Below the pieces are notes generated by a model. The model saw only the letters and a list, made by a program, of their open reading frames with translations. It did not search any database and was not told where the DNA came from. A program made the position numbers and the translations under genes. This document shows positions 55,449 through 64,000 of a stretch of DNA of 64,000 nt, piece by piece (position 1 is the stretch's first letter; each line of letters begins with the position of its first letter). This DNA is from Nematostella vectensis (Eukaryota; Cnidaria; Anthozoa; Actiniaria; Edwardsiidae), in contig NC_064037.1 of assembly GCF_932526225.1 (NCBI RefSeq), positions 8,848,203 to 8,912,202 of the forward strand, written 5' to 3'.

Positions 55449-55775
55449 CTTTAATTTTCACTGTTTTCGTATGGGGTATTCTGGTTCTTTCAAAAGCATC
55501 AATTGCGACCCGAGGTGGATAAATTTCGGCCGGGCCTCATCCGGGCCACATGTCCGGATAGGATGCAGTTTAGCGAGTGACGGATTCATGCGCCGCGATA
55601 GAGACTGGAGTGCGGGGTACGTTTTCCTTGACAAACATCCGTCAGACAGCAAATATATTGGAGCACGATGCAACAGATAAGCAGTGATTTGCTCAACATT
55701 TGGGAAGCCTCGAGGTCTATGCAAGGCTCTCACAATCTGCACAAAGATGGAAACAATTTGTAAAAAGGTGAGAAA
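55449..55775 (-). CDS. Candidate terminal exon on the minus strand (weak)
   Basis: On minus, a good pyrimidine-rich acceptor (TTTCCATCTTTGTGCAG) at 55744-55728 opens a frame beginning IVRALHRPRGFPNVEQ. It runs about 90 residues to a stop near 55458, with ATTAAA just after. No domain is recognised, and the opposite strand is also open, so this may be chance. Confidence 0.2.
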
Positions 55776-55829
55776 ATTGCCATTAATTTTAAACCAAATG
55801 ATAAGATAAGTTAACAATTTGAAAGCCCA

Positions 55830-56440
55830 GAATCAATGTATTAAGTGTGTAGGTTGGAATCATAACTCATCAGTTGGTAGATGGGGTAGGCGTGTACTAG
55901 ATGTCCGGATATAACAAGCGAGGCAGTCGCCTCGGTAAAATTTTGATGTTTATTGTTTCACAATAGAAAAGTATGCGATACAACACCTGCTCTTGTTGGA
56001 TTTATCATCCAGTGGCTAGCTTTGCCTTGGAAAAATTTTGATTCTGGCTACAGGACTGAATGCCCATTTGCTGCCAGCTCGAAAAAGTGTCCGCTTGGCA
56101 ACCAGGCCTGATTCGCCCACATATCTTCCGAGCAATATTATCGGTTATTTCTAGTGTAATATCTAGCGATATTGCAAAACAGCTTTCCCCGTGATGGGGC
56201 TACAGCAAAAAAAAATCCCCTTTGGCCACTAGATTATATAGCTTCCTAAAAATCCTGATACTCAAGCTAAGAGCTTCCCTTTCAAGACCTTGCGCACAAT
56301 TTGAATGAAAATCACCTTGACTGCGCATGCGAAACTGATGCAAATGTTTTCCCTTTAAATATCCTAAATAATTATATGACTAGATTATCGGTGTGGGTAT
56401 CGGCATTCAACGCATGTCAAAGGCCTTGTTGATTCTACGT
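55830..56440. other. Intergenic stretch
   Basis: Nothing recognisable: no long frame, no tandem repeat and no inverted repeat above about 12 bp was noticed. Confidence 0.35.
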
Positions 56441-56454
56441 TGCAAGATGCGGAA

Positions 56455-56840
56455 TAGATCCACAGGTACCCCACGCTAACTATGTGTATGAATAAATTAT
56501 AGTGGTTCACGTTGTGTGTGCCATGGTTTACAGTAAACATATGGGATTGAATGAAGCCGTTCACGTAAAATTCTCAAAAACACTCTGACCTGATAGTGGA
56601 GGCCCATTTGGGCCGGTATTTCGAGAGTTACGTTGTTCTGTTTCCTCTTCTGCTTCCATATTCAAAACTCCACTATCAGGTCAGAATATTTTTGAGAATT
56701 TTACGATTTTATTTCGTAGTAAAGTGAACGGCTTGTTTCAATCCCATATGTTTACTGTAAACCATGACACACACAACGTAACGTGAACCACTATAATTTA
56801 TTCATACACACAGTGAGCTTGGGGTACCTGTGGTAGATCT
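56455..56840. mobile_element. Foldback (MITE-like) element with arms of about 150 bp
   Basis: The left arm contains CCACAGGTACCCC, TATGTGTATGAATAAATTAT, GTTTACAGTAAACATATGGG and CTGACCTGATAGTGG. The right arm contains their reverse complements in reverse order. The loop is about 50 bp (GGCCCATTTGGGCC...). The arms differ by small indels, so it is not recent. The stretch 56841-57936 after it is unique with no gene recognised. Confidence 0.85.
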
Positions 56841-57940
56841 AGCATGTTTTTGATTTGCTAGCGAAAATGTGAGGACCACCGTTGATTGATAGTTGTCACA
56901 TGATTTGGAATAATTCGCGCTATGGACGAATTTGTCTCTTGCCCGATGCCTTTGCTTCCTGTTGAGGTGCCCTTTTAACTATCGGGACCTCTCTCAGGGT
57001 CGAGAAGCCAATTACGGGAAGCATAGAGCGTTGCGGAACTCTTTTTGAGCAGAAAGCTTTTCGAGAACGTAAAACATCAACGGCGGCACTCGGGGGCTGC
57101 AAGGGACAGGGCGAATGCCTGCTGTGTTAAGTTCTCCTTGACGATTGTTATCCGATTTATTTAAATGTCGAAAATATAGCAAGTACGGTGACGTGACAAA
57201 ACCTTCTTGACGCCTATATGGAGGATTGGGCCATTTTCAGATCAGGAACGGTGCGTTTGGGACATGTGTTGCCTGTTTGCATATTTATCGGATTTAGTGC
57301 TAGATAATACTTTGATAATACGATGATAAAGGGTATGGATTGTTAACCGACTAGCGACAAAGCATGAAAAAAAAAAACTAGTGTAGCGACAAAAAATATT
57401 TGCCGGCTTCCGACATTTAATTATTTCCAATATTTTTGCTCTTTACTTCCATCGTCAATCTACTTAAATTCGGCCATTTCAAAATCTGCACTTTGTATTT
57501 CCTGTTGCATTAACTTTTCAGTCAATTATTAATCCATAAATAATTTATTATCAATAAGTTATTAATTACTAATCAATCCTAAATAATGTTTAATTTTGTT
57601 TTATACATAAAAATCGACAAGACACGAGACATGCAGACCCCCCCACCCCATCCAGACCCTGATGATATAGTTGAGACTCTTGATGTTTTTAATTACAAAA
57701 TCGCGCCATCCCCAATAGAAAGCAGATTCAACCTGCACTGGTGAAAGCTCAAATGTTTTTTTGATGGCTCCTCTGATAAGCTAACTTTGAGATAAAGCAA
57801 AAAGAAAAAGAACGCCGACCAAAATTTGAAAACTAGGTTACAAAAATACTGGGTAAAACTAGAAATATAAAAACTATATAGAAATTAATCACTTAAAAGC
57901 TAATAAACAACTCACATAAGGTTTGAACTTAATATATTAA

Positions 57941-58223
57941 TATTGTCACCAGTTTACTTCCGGTCGATTACGTAACAATATCCGATGAAAAGAAAAATCG
58001 ACATTCTGAAGGTAATTTAAGTTAACCCCCGCCTTAACGGAGAACGCGAAAAATATTTTAAAATATTGATAGCAGTGTGTTTATTGGAAGTTTCTTTGAG
58101 GATGTGATTGATAATTTACAACGGATGGCCTGTTTAATATCTCGAATTTTAATAGATTCTTTTGTCTTTTAACGGTTAAGGTTTCCGTCGGACCTCCGGA
58201 AGTAAACTGGTGAAAATGCGGCT
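57941..58223. mobile_element. TTAA-flanked MITE, copy 2 (opposite orientation)
   Basis: TTAA is at 57937-57940 and 58224-58227. The right TIR AACTGGTGAAAATGCGGCT and internal GGTTAAGGTTTCCGTCGGAC match 22569-22815 reversed. The left TIR has lost its first bases. Confidence 0.8.
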
Positions 58224-58434
58224 TTAAGTGTCACTGATGCTGCTAGTGATTCATATGTTGACTAATAAGCGCCCTGACGTTACCATAGTTACCATAGCCG
58301 CGAAATTTTATACATATTTTGTTGTTGGTGATTACCAATTTGATTTAATCTTTGCGCGTTTCTTTCGTCAAAATTCCAAAATTTTATGGATCACAATACG
58401 AGTACAGTGATCCCATGATGATGCGATGCTCTGA

Positions 58435-58539
58435 GAACAATCCTCGTCCCCAGGGTCTTCTGGATAATTTCAATGTGGCGTCTAGAGCTAGACGCCATAA
58501 TGAAAATTACCCAGAAGACCCTGGGGACGAGGTTGTTCT
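58435..58539. repeat. 105-bp nearly perfect hairpin
   Basis: AGAACAATCCTCGTCCCCAG and CTGGGGACGAGGTTGTTCT are the outer arms. AGGGTCTTCTGG and TGGCGTCTAG continue the pairing to a loop of only a few bases. About 48 of 52 positions pair. It probably is a small foldback transposon, though a structured RNA is possible. Confidence 0.85.
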
Positions 58540-58712
58540 GAGAAATCTTATGAGGGCACAATGACGACTTCTTGAAACGAAAAATATGTCACCCACTGCC
58601 TTGTTAAAGAAGAGAATCTTAATTTAAAAAAAAACTATTTGAAAAAAACTATTTTCTGTCGTCGGCTCGCAAAATTTCGCCGTTTTTAAAAGTCACTTTT
58701 TCGTTCCCTCAG

Positions 58713-58914
58713 GTAGCAGCCTTGTTGTTGGTGGCTTTGGTGATAGCTCCGTTAAAAGTGTCAGCGGGTGTTTACAAACTGAAATCAATGAGGAGAGCGC
58801 AGTTGGCGGAAAAATACGGGGACTGCTATTGGTTGAGACCGAAAACCACAGATATCCCAATATCACTTTCATTCAACGGACATTGCTGTGATGACGTCAA
58901 CGAAGGGATTATGG
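58713..58914 (+). CDS. Unrecognised secreted-protein candidate, exon 1 visible
   Basis: The acceptor TTCGTTCCCTCAG ends at 58712 and the donor GTAAGG starts at 58915. The exon begins VAALLLVALVIAPLKVSAGV, which looks like a signal peptide or membrane anchor. KYGDCYWLRPKTTDIPISLS and NGHCCDDVNEGIMG follow. The exit is phase 1 and matches the next exon. The initiating Met must come from an upstream exon or from a non-obvious ATG, so the 5' end is open. Four Cys suggest an extracellular fold. Confidence 0.55.
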
Positions 58915-59380
58915 GTAAGGCGTAAATTAACGAGTAGTACTACAAAACGAGAAAGTCAGTAAGGGTGCCATTCAGTCCTTAGGTCACAGGCTCTGTGCAT
59001 GATGACGACATCACTACATTGCTATAGCAACACACTCATTCCTATGAAACGCTAGCGAGAAAAAGATTTGATATTTTTCAGCCTATGTCACAGTGAGCTG
59101 TGCGTGGCGTAACCGTATATAATAGGGCTAGGAACCTGGTTATTGCCTCCCTAGTGATAGATAACGGTGCTGGGGTCACAATCTACAGCCTAGTCGTAAA
59201 GCTTTAGACGCCAGACGGTGTTTCAATGTATGTCTGGGAAGTATGGTCTGTTTTTTTATTTTATCTAATCCGGACGAGGTTCGATCCTCAGCCAATAAGC
59301 TCGATTTATGTTCCCTAATTTTCTCCTTCCCAATCTTTACTATTTTTTTCATCTCATTATCTACTTTACTACCTGTTCAG

Positions 59381-59496
59381 ATTTCGAGTTTAACAAGAGG
59401 TCAGTCGGCCGTTCACTCCAAACTGCATTTCAATGGAAGAAGAACACCGATTATTACCTTGCTGTCAACACTACGAGCCAACAACTACAACTAGAG
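59381..59496 (+). CDS. Unrecognised secreted-protein candidate, exon 2
   Basis: The acceptor TACCTGTTCAG is at 59380. Entry is phase 1 (the joined codon gives Asp) and the donor GTATAC at 59497 gives phase 0 exit. The peptide is FEFNKRSVGRSLQTAFQWKK then NTDYYLAVNTTSQQLQLE. An aromatic-Leu-Ala-Val motif followed by Leu-x-Leu recalls one strand pair of a beta-trefoil. Confidence 0.6.
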
Positions 59497-59962
59497 GTAT
59501 ACACTTATTTCAATAAAGGTTGTCAGCGGAAAAGGAGAATGGCAATTGCTGAATTGCAGTTCTAAGACCGAAAGGTTATTATGGGTATCATTTGTAAAAA
59601 ACAAAGATGGTAAATACACTCAAGCGATATCAGAACAATATATTAATCACATTTAATGGATATACTCGCATGCTTTATTTAAATTTTTCTGAATTTTGAA
59701 CAAATATTTTGGGATCCATGGGTCCTTTCGGTCGTAGAACTGCCATTTGCCGTATATGCACTGACACAACGTTATTTGAAGTGTGTGTCAGATCGAAATG
59801 GATTTGAAAAACAGCGTCTTTGGTTGTTTTTTAATATGTTTTTGTTGATACAATCAGTCTGTTGTTGTAGCAGTTGTTGTTGCTGCTGCTGTTGTGTCGT
59901 TTGTTAGTCGTTGTTGTCGTTCTGTCAAATGTGACCCTGACGTTAAACTTGTTTCTCTTCAG

Positions 59963-60214
59963 AAAATTTCCGGAGGTCTCGGACCCAAGCACAAGTTTGT
60001 CATGAAGTCTGCCCCAGTCGGCGATGGTATCGCGTCATGCATAGAGTGCGTGACCCTGAAATCAGTTGCGAACGGCCTGTACCTAGCCACCACAGACACG
60101 GGCGCTATCTCCATGACAACGAGTAGGAAAATGTACTCGGCCTTCTTCAAGTGGGAAGTTTGCCCGTATTCATTAGATATTTGCCGTCTGAATATAATGA
60201 AAACCTGCCACTAA
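59963..60214 (+). CDS. Unrecognised secreted-protein candidate, exon 3
   Basis: The acceptor TTTCTCTTCAG ends at 59962, phase 0. The peptide is KISGGLGPKHKFVMKSAPVG, ASCIECVTLKSVANGLYLAT and SAFFKWEVCPYS, with a stop at 60212. Phases across the three exons agree, which makes chance unlikely. CVTLKSVANGLYLAT and FFKWEV resemble the repeating core of beta-trefoil proteins (FGF or IL-1 type), but the similarity is too weak to name a family. A donor before the stop could extend the protein. Confidence 0.55.
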   Translation, partial: KISGGLGPKHKFVMKSAPVGDGIASCIECVTLKSVANGLYLATTDTGAISMTTSRKMYSAFFKWEVCPYSLDICRLNIMKTCH

Positions 60215-60402
60215 AGCTCAGTTACCTCCACAGAAAGCCCACTTCTTGGGTTTGAATATAGTTCGAATGGTTTCTGAGAGCTTTGCGATGTAGATTTTGA
60301 TTTCGATTTGTACTTCAAATGCTGCATCTTTTGTATAAAGCCTAGGTGCTTTCCGAGCTTTCTTATCGGTCAGCGGTTTAACGCGGCCGTCGTGACTGTT
60401 AC

Positions 60403-60491
60403 TACTTCATGTAGATATCAATATGGTTAGGGTTAGTTTTAGGGTAAGGGTCAGTATCTAAGGCACACTATATTGCTAACTACATGAAGTA
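60403..60491. repeat. Inverted repeat with TACTTCATGTAG ends
   Basis: TACTTCATGTAGATATCAATAT pairs with ATATTG..CTACATGAAGTA. The centre holds GGTTAGGGTTAG-like and GGGTAAGGG phrases. Probably a tiny MITE. Confidence 0.7.
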
Positions 60492-61008
60492 CCGGCCTTC
60501 GTTAATACGAGCTTTGGTGTCACACCGGAGTGGCAAGCTCTCTGCGGTTTAGCGCGAAAAAGAAGTCATCATCTACGAAGAACAATGTTATTTAAAGATT
60601 AGGTTGTGAATCTTATGAATATAAACTGTTGGACTGCGTAAGTATGGTGTAATCACATTGACATGAGGATCCGCCAACGGCTAACTGATACTCTGAGATT
60701 ACTTTTTATTTAAAAAGATTGGGTTACTTATTTCAAAAGAAACGTTGCACGGTTGACGAAGCACAAGTGACCGAAAGGTGCTTATGGGCAAAAATTTTAA
60801 CCCACAGAGAGGTCAACATGTGACTACTTTTTCTTTTTTTTCTTTTGATATTCCATTTATAATCAACTTGATATAATGCATCACAAAAATAATATTATAT
60901 TTGTGCAACATTAGAAACAAGCTAGCCAAAATATAATAAAAGGGTCGAGAAAACGGTCACAACTTTCCTCACTCTTACAAAAATATCGCCGGCGGCAGGT
61001 CGGAATAT

Positions 61009-61072
61009 ATTTTATCCTAGAATTGTGTGAGCTTTTATGAATTTTATCCTAGAATCGTGTGAGCTTTTATGA
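61009..61072. repeat. 32-bp tandem duplication
   Basis: ATTTTATCCTAGAATTGTGT plus GAGCTTTTATGA occurs twice with one difference. Confidence 0.9.
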
Positions 61073-61749
61073 ATGCGTAAACAGATGGGAATCGGGTTCC
61101 GCAAGATTTTTTTTATATTGACTTGTTATTATAAGTAGTATAATTTTACAAACTAAAATGAACATTACAAAATTGATCCTAAGCGTCCTGAGTATATGGG
61201 TGAGGTAAATAACAGCTTTACACTTTTAAGCCAGTTTTTAGAGAAAGCTGCGTGGGTTGAACTGGAGATCGTTATAAATTGAGGACACTAGACTGACGTC
61301 AAAACCACTCTCCAGGAAAAGCACGCTCAGCCCAATCTCGAAAAACTGCGCACTATTAAATACAAACTACGAAAGAATTTCCGTTGTTTTACGACCAGTT
61401 TCGGCTTTTTGCTTTATCAAAAGCGCAATGTACTGCCTCTAGCTAGCTGACGCTATTCTTTCTTAAAGGAGCGACAGTTCAGTTAATAAAACATGTGATT
61501 GGTATTTGCGCGTTAATATTGCTTTTAATGCAATATTCCAGTGGTAACGGAAAACACTTAGTTTTAATGCTCAAACCACCCACCGGTAATTAATACCGCC
61601 CTTTTTTACACGGCCATTCCTTGTTTTTCAAATGAAAATTGAAACAACATTTAGTTGTTTTACCGACAGATCACCATATAAATCATTTATATGCCACATG
61701 CGAGAAAAGGGCGTTTTTTTATAACGCATACTATTTAGATAAAACCAAA

Positions 61750-61898
61750 GGCGATAGGACAGGCACTAGAAATCAATGGTTTCTATTGATTTTATTTATG
61801 AACTTCTAGCAAAATACCATTTTCACTGGCAATAGGACAAGCACTACAAATCAATGGTTTCTGTTGATTTTTTCTATAAACTGCTAGCAAAATACCAT
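61750..61898. repeat. Tandem duplication of about 78 bp
   Basis: ATAGGACAGGCACTAGAAAT, CAATGGTTTCTATTGATTTT and CTAGCAAAATACCAT recur in order with a few substitutions. Confidence 0.85.
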
Positions 61899-62302
61899 GT
61901 CTTGTAAAAAAAAACTGTTGTCTTGTTCGCAGGTTTTCGCAGGCCCAAACCCCCTCCCTCCTTATAACCTAACTTATCTTCCCTAGATTGGAATGCAAAG
62001 ATCTGCGTGCTGGGTAAGTTCACTGTGCAGTAAACGCCGCTCATTTTAGTAGATGTTAGAATGAAATTTTCGATGTTATTAGTGCAAATAAGGGTTTTTT
62101 TTCGGTTTCAAGTCACAAAACAGCAGCAAACAACAAGATGTGAATGCCAAAGCGCGGAGGTGGGTGAGTAAAAATGCTCACGCGCAGTGGTGGGGTGGTG
62201 GTTACTAAAAATAGCCAGATTCGGAATCGACATGGCGCGCGGGTAATACCAAAGTGTCGCTCTCTTATCTTATGCTCTCTTGCTGCTACGGAACTACACA
62301 CG

Positions 62303-62784
62303 AACCTGGATTTTACGATACTGGATTAAACAATAACCTCGATTTTACTATGGCGTTCCTTTCTCCCGGCGGAGATACAGAAAATTGTATAAGAAATTAC
62401 CTCGGTCTTACGATATTGGATCGATTTTACGATCGTTCTCCCAAGCGTAACATTTACCTCGATACAACGATATTATTGATTCTGTCTATGAATAAAGAAA
62501 GAAAGCCTGAAGACACCACATACGTACAGTACAGCTATACCTTTTTTTTTTCACTTGACAGATCTATTTAAACACAACAGTCTCACAGAAAGTAACTGTG
62601 AAGTCTTACCAAGAGTACAATTATCATTTTGTAAAAGTTGATTATTAACACAACCTCGCTACAACGATATTTTCAATAGATTTTCCTTTATATCATAAAA
62701 TCGAGGACCTTTTTGCAACGATACCTCGATTTTACGAAAAAAATTTTTTCTCCCGAGGCATATCGTAAAATCCAGGTTCCACTG
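62303..62784. mobile_element. Pogo/Tigger-like MITE
   Basis: GAACCTGGATTTTACGATAC at the left and CATATCGTAAAATCCAGGTT plus CCACTG at the right are inverted. Inside, CCTCGATTTTAC and ACGATA occur many times in both orientations. CAGTGGAACCT..ATTTTACGA is the style of pogo-type Tc1/mariner TIRs. The left end lacks the first bases. A 105-codon frame inside is not transposase. Confidence 0.75.
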
Positions 62785-63288
62785 TACCATACTGTATCAA
62801 ATGGTCGGTCGTCTTGCGCAAGAACGACCTCTTATTCCCAACGGCTATATACGTACTCTGCATTTAGTGTGTGAAAATGAGATGGGCGCATATGTTTTGA
62901 AGCTTTGTTATGTCATTTTGATACTTAGAGACGATATAAGAATAAAGAAGACTGAGTAGTTTAATGCTTCAAAACTACTTAAAGTTCTTGTGGCCTTCTA
63001 TATTGAAAGAAGACGAGGAAATCCGCTTTTGACATTAAGAAGTACCTTTTGATTAACTCGCAAAACAGGAAGTGTTTTCGTTTTTCTGTGCTTCGTTGTA
63101 TTTTTCTAATCTAGAGCATATCCATTTTTTAGACTGAAAGATAACAAAGAACTGGTTTTGTTAAAACGAAAAGCCGCTCTCTCAGATCCCCGGAATTGTG
63201 AGCAGCTCAAAAAGAAGGTGATAAAACGGTAAAAGTCACTATAGCCACGTAATCTTTAACAGTAAGGTTTTTTTTTTACTCTTAACAG
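62785..63288. other. Intergenic stretch
   Basis: No gene or repeat recognised. Confidence 0.35.
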
Positions 63289-63343
63289 CAACCTGTATAC
63301 AGCCCTCTGTAATTTCTTTCTTAAGGAGGTCTGTTTACAGGCT
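63289..63343. repeat. Short foldback (AACCTGTATACAGCCCTC / GGAGGTCTGTTTACAGGCT)
   Basis: Two arms of 18 bp with four mismatches around a 20-bp loop. It resembles a hairpin MITE. Confidence 0.6.
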
Positions 63344-63682
63344 AAACAGTAAGGTATTATAATAAACAGGAAAGCAATACTGCATCGTGCTATTTTCCTG
63401 TTCGTGAGGTCTTAATCTCGCTATCTTATAGTCACCTTCAATTAAACAAATCGTGTTTATGTTTTTTTAGAGATCAAAAAAGGTTGATCAAAACTTCTAT
63501 TTGATAAAGGGTTTTGGGACTTTTTAAGACATATTTTGACATGTCGCGTTGACGTTAGCTAGTTTTTTTAGAAAGCAAGTTAGTTTCCTGATAATTCTCA
63601 CACGACCTTTGCCATAGAAAGAAAACTTAGTGAAATAACAAACATTCCTTCTTTTTCAATAAATAATAATTATGATATAATA

Positions 63683-63925
63683 ATGAGCCTGGAGTTGAAG
63701 CGGCGCCAGATCACAAGTGTTGGCGCCAAAGAACACACGGCCAAAATGTCGGCCCAATGTCAAAACGCTGAGTGGGAAGTTGTACCTTTGTTTTGCGATT
63801 CCCTTATCGCTGCAGGTTTCAAAAGGGAGGTGAAAACTATACTTAATTGCACTTGTAGATCGATTATTTGCACCGATAGAGTCCGCCTACGCGTATTTAG
63901 GTCATATAAGGATGTTATGGCCTGA
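63683..63925 (+). CDS. Weak candidate first exon or short ORF
   Basis: ATG at 63683 opens 80 codons (MSLELKRRQITSVGAKEHTA then WEVVPLFCDSLIAAG). A CTGCAG/GTTTCA donor at 63816 could end an exon after about 44 codons. No domain is recognised and no promoter element is clear. It could be chance. Confidence 0.2.
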   Translation: MSLELKRRQITSVGAKEHTAKMSAQCQNAEWEVVPLFCDSLIAAGFKREVKTILNCTCRSIICTDRVRLRVFRSYKDVMA

Positions 63926-64000
63926 CTATCTGATAATTCTTGGGCAAGAAGCTCCGCTACTCAACCGGATATCCCCTTGCACGTCTCAGTTCAAGTATGC

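Noticed and set aside
60432..60452. GGTTAGGGTTAG phrase as an interstitial telomere repeat
   Set aside because: Only about two imperfect units, lying at the centre of a short inverted repeat.
62254..62571. 105-codon frame as a gene
   Set aside because: It lies mostly inside the pogo-like MITE and follows its repeated CCTCGATTTTACGA phrases.

Overview
This window is nuclear DNA of a metazoan, almost certainly a cnidarian and most likely an anthozoan of the Nematostella type. The genes are split by GT-AG introns, the sequence is AT-rich and packed with satellites and transposons, and the first gene carries a cysteine pattern (CX3CX3CX3CX3CC) known from nematocyst wall proteins. The species is inferred, not proven. 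I found no bacterial operons, rRNA or CRISPR, and recognised no tRNA by eye.

Layout. (1) 1-2440: the 3' part of a multi-exon gene for a secreted protein with a thrombospondin type-1 repeat, a fibronectin type-II domain and a minicollagen-type cysteine-rich domain, all joined by phase-1 introns. (2) 2740-7800: a dispersed module with a 36-bp GCTAGC minisatellite, a gutted copy of a transporter first exon, and a 21-bp satellite that changes orientation. (3) 7800-18636: SLC16 monocarboxylate-transporter-like gene A, three exons and 454 residues. Its 8.2-kb first intron holds a TIR element, a tandem repeat with CRE-like sites and a 4.3-kb satellite of 30-bp units. (4) 18637-24030: 3' flank of gene A with insertions (LINE tail, MITEs) and another part-copy of the module. 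(5) 24033-38585: a tyrosine-recombinase retrotransposon of the PAT/Ngaro type, about 5.6 kb in its own right. It is flanked by A1 / B1-A2-B2 split direct repeats and swollen by two Ty3/gypsy elements, one on + inside A1 and one on - near its 3' end. (6) 38586-47150: further tandem copies of the module, two with dead first exons, then the live first exon of gene B. (7) 47140-52380: transporter gene B, 443 residues, with the same 30-bp satellite in its first intron. (8) 52381-64000: mostly non-coding, with foldback elements, MITEs and short tandem repeats, plus a three-exon candidate gene at 58713-60214 for a secreted protein I do not recognise (possibly beta-trefoil).

How the parts relate. Genes A and B are paralogous duplicates sharing exon structure, intron satellite and 3' flank, so each serves as an empty-site control for insertions in the other. 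The repeated module spans the promoter and first exon of the transporter, so first exons have multiplied while exons 2-3 exist only twice. Other module copies give the pre-insertion site of the Ngaro-like element, and its own A2 repeat gives the pre-insertion site of the first gypsy. The insertion order can therefore be read from the sequence: module duplication, then the Ngaro-like element, then the gypsy elements. All exon calls come from splice signals, phase and domain motifs read by eye; no alignment or database search was run.
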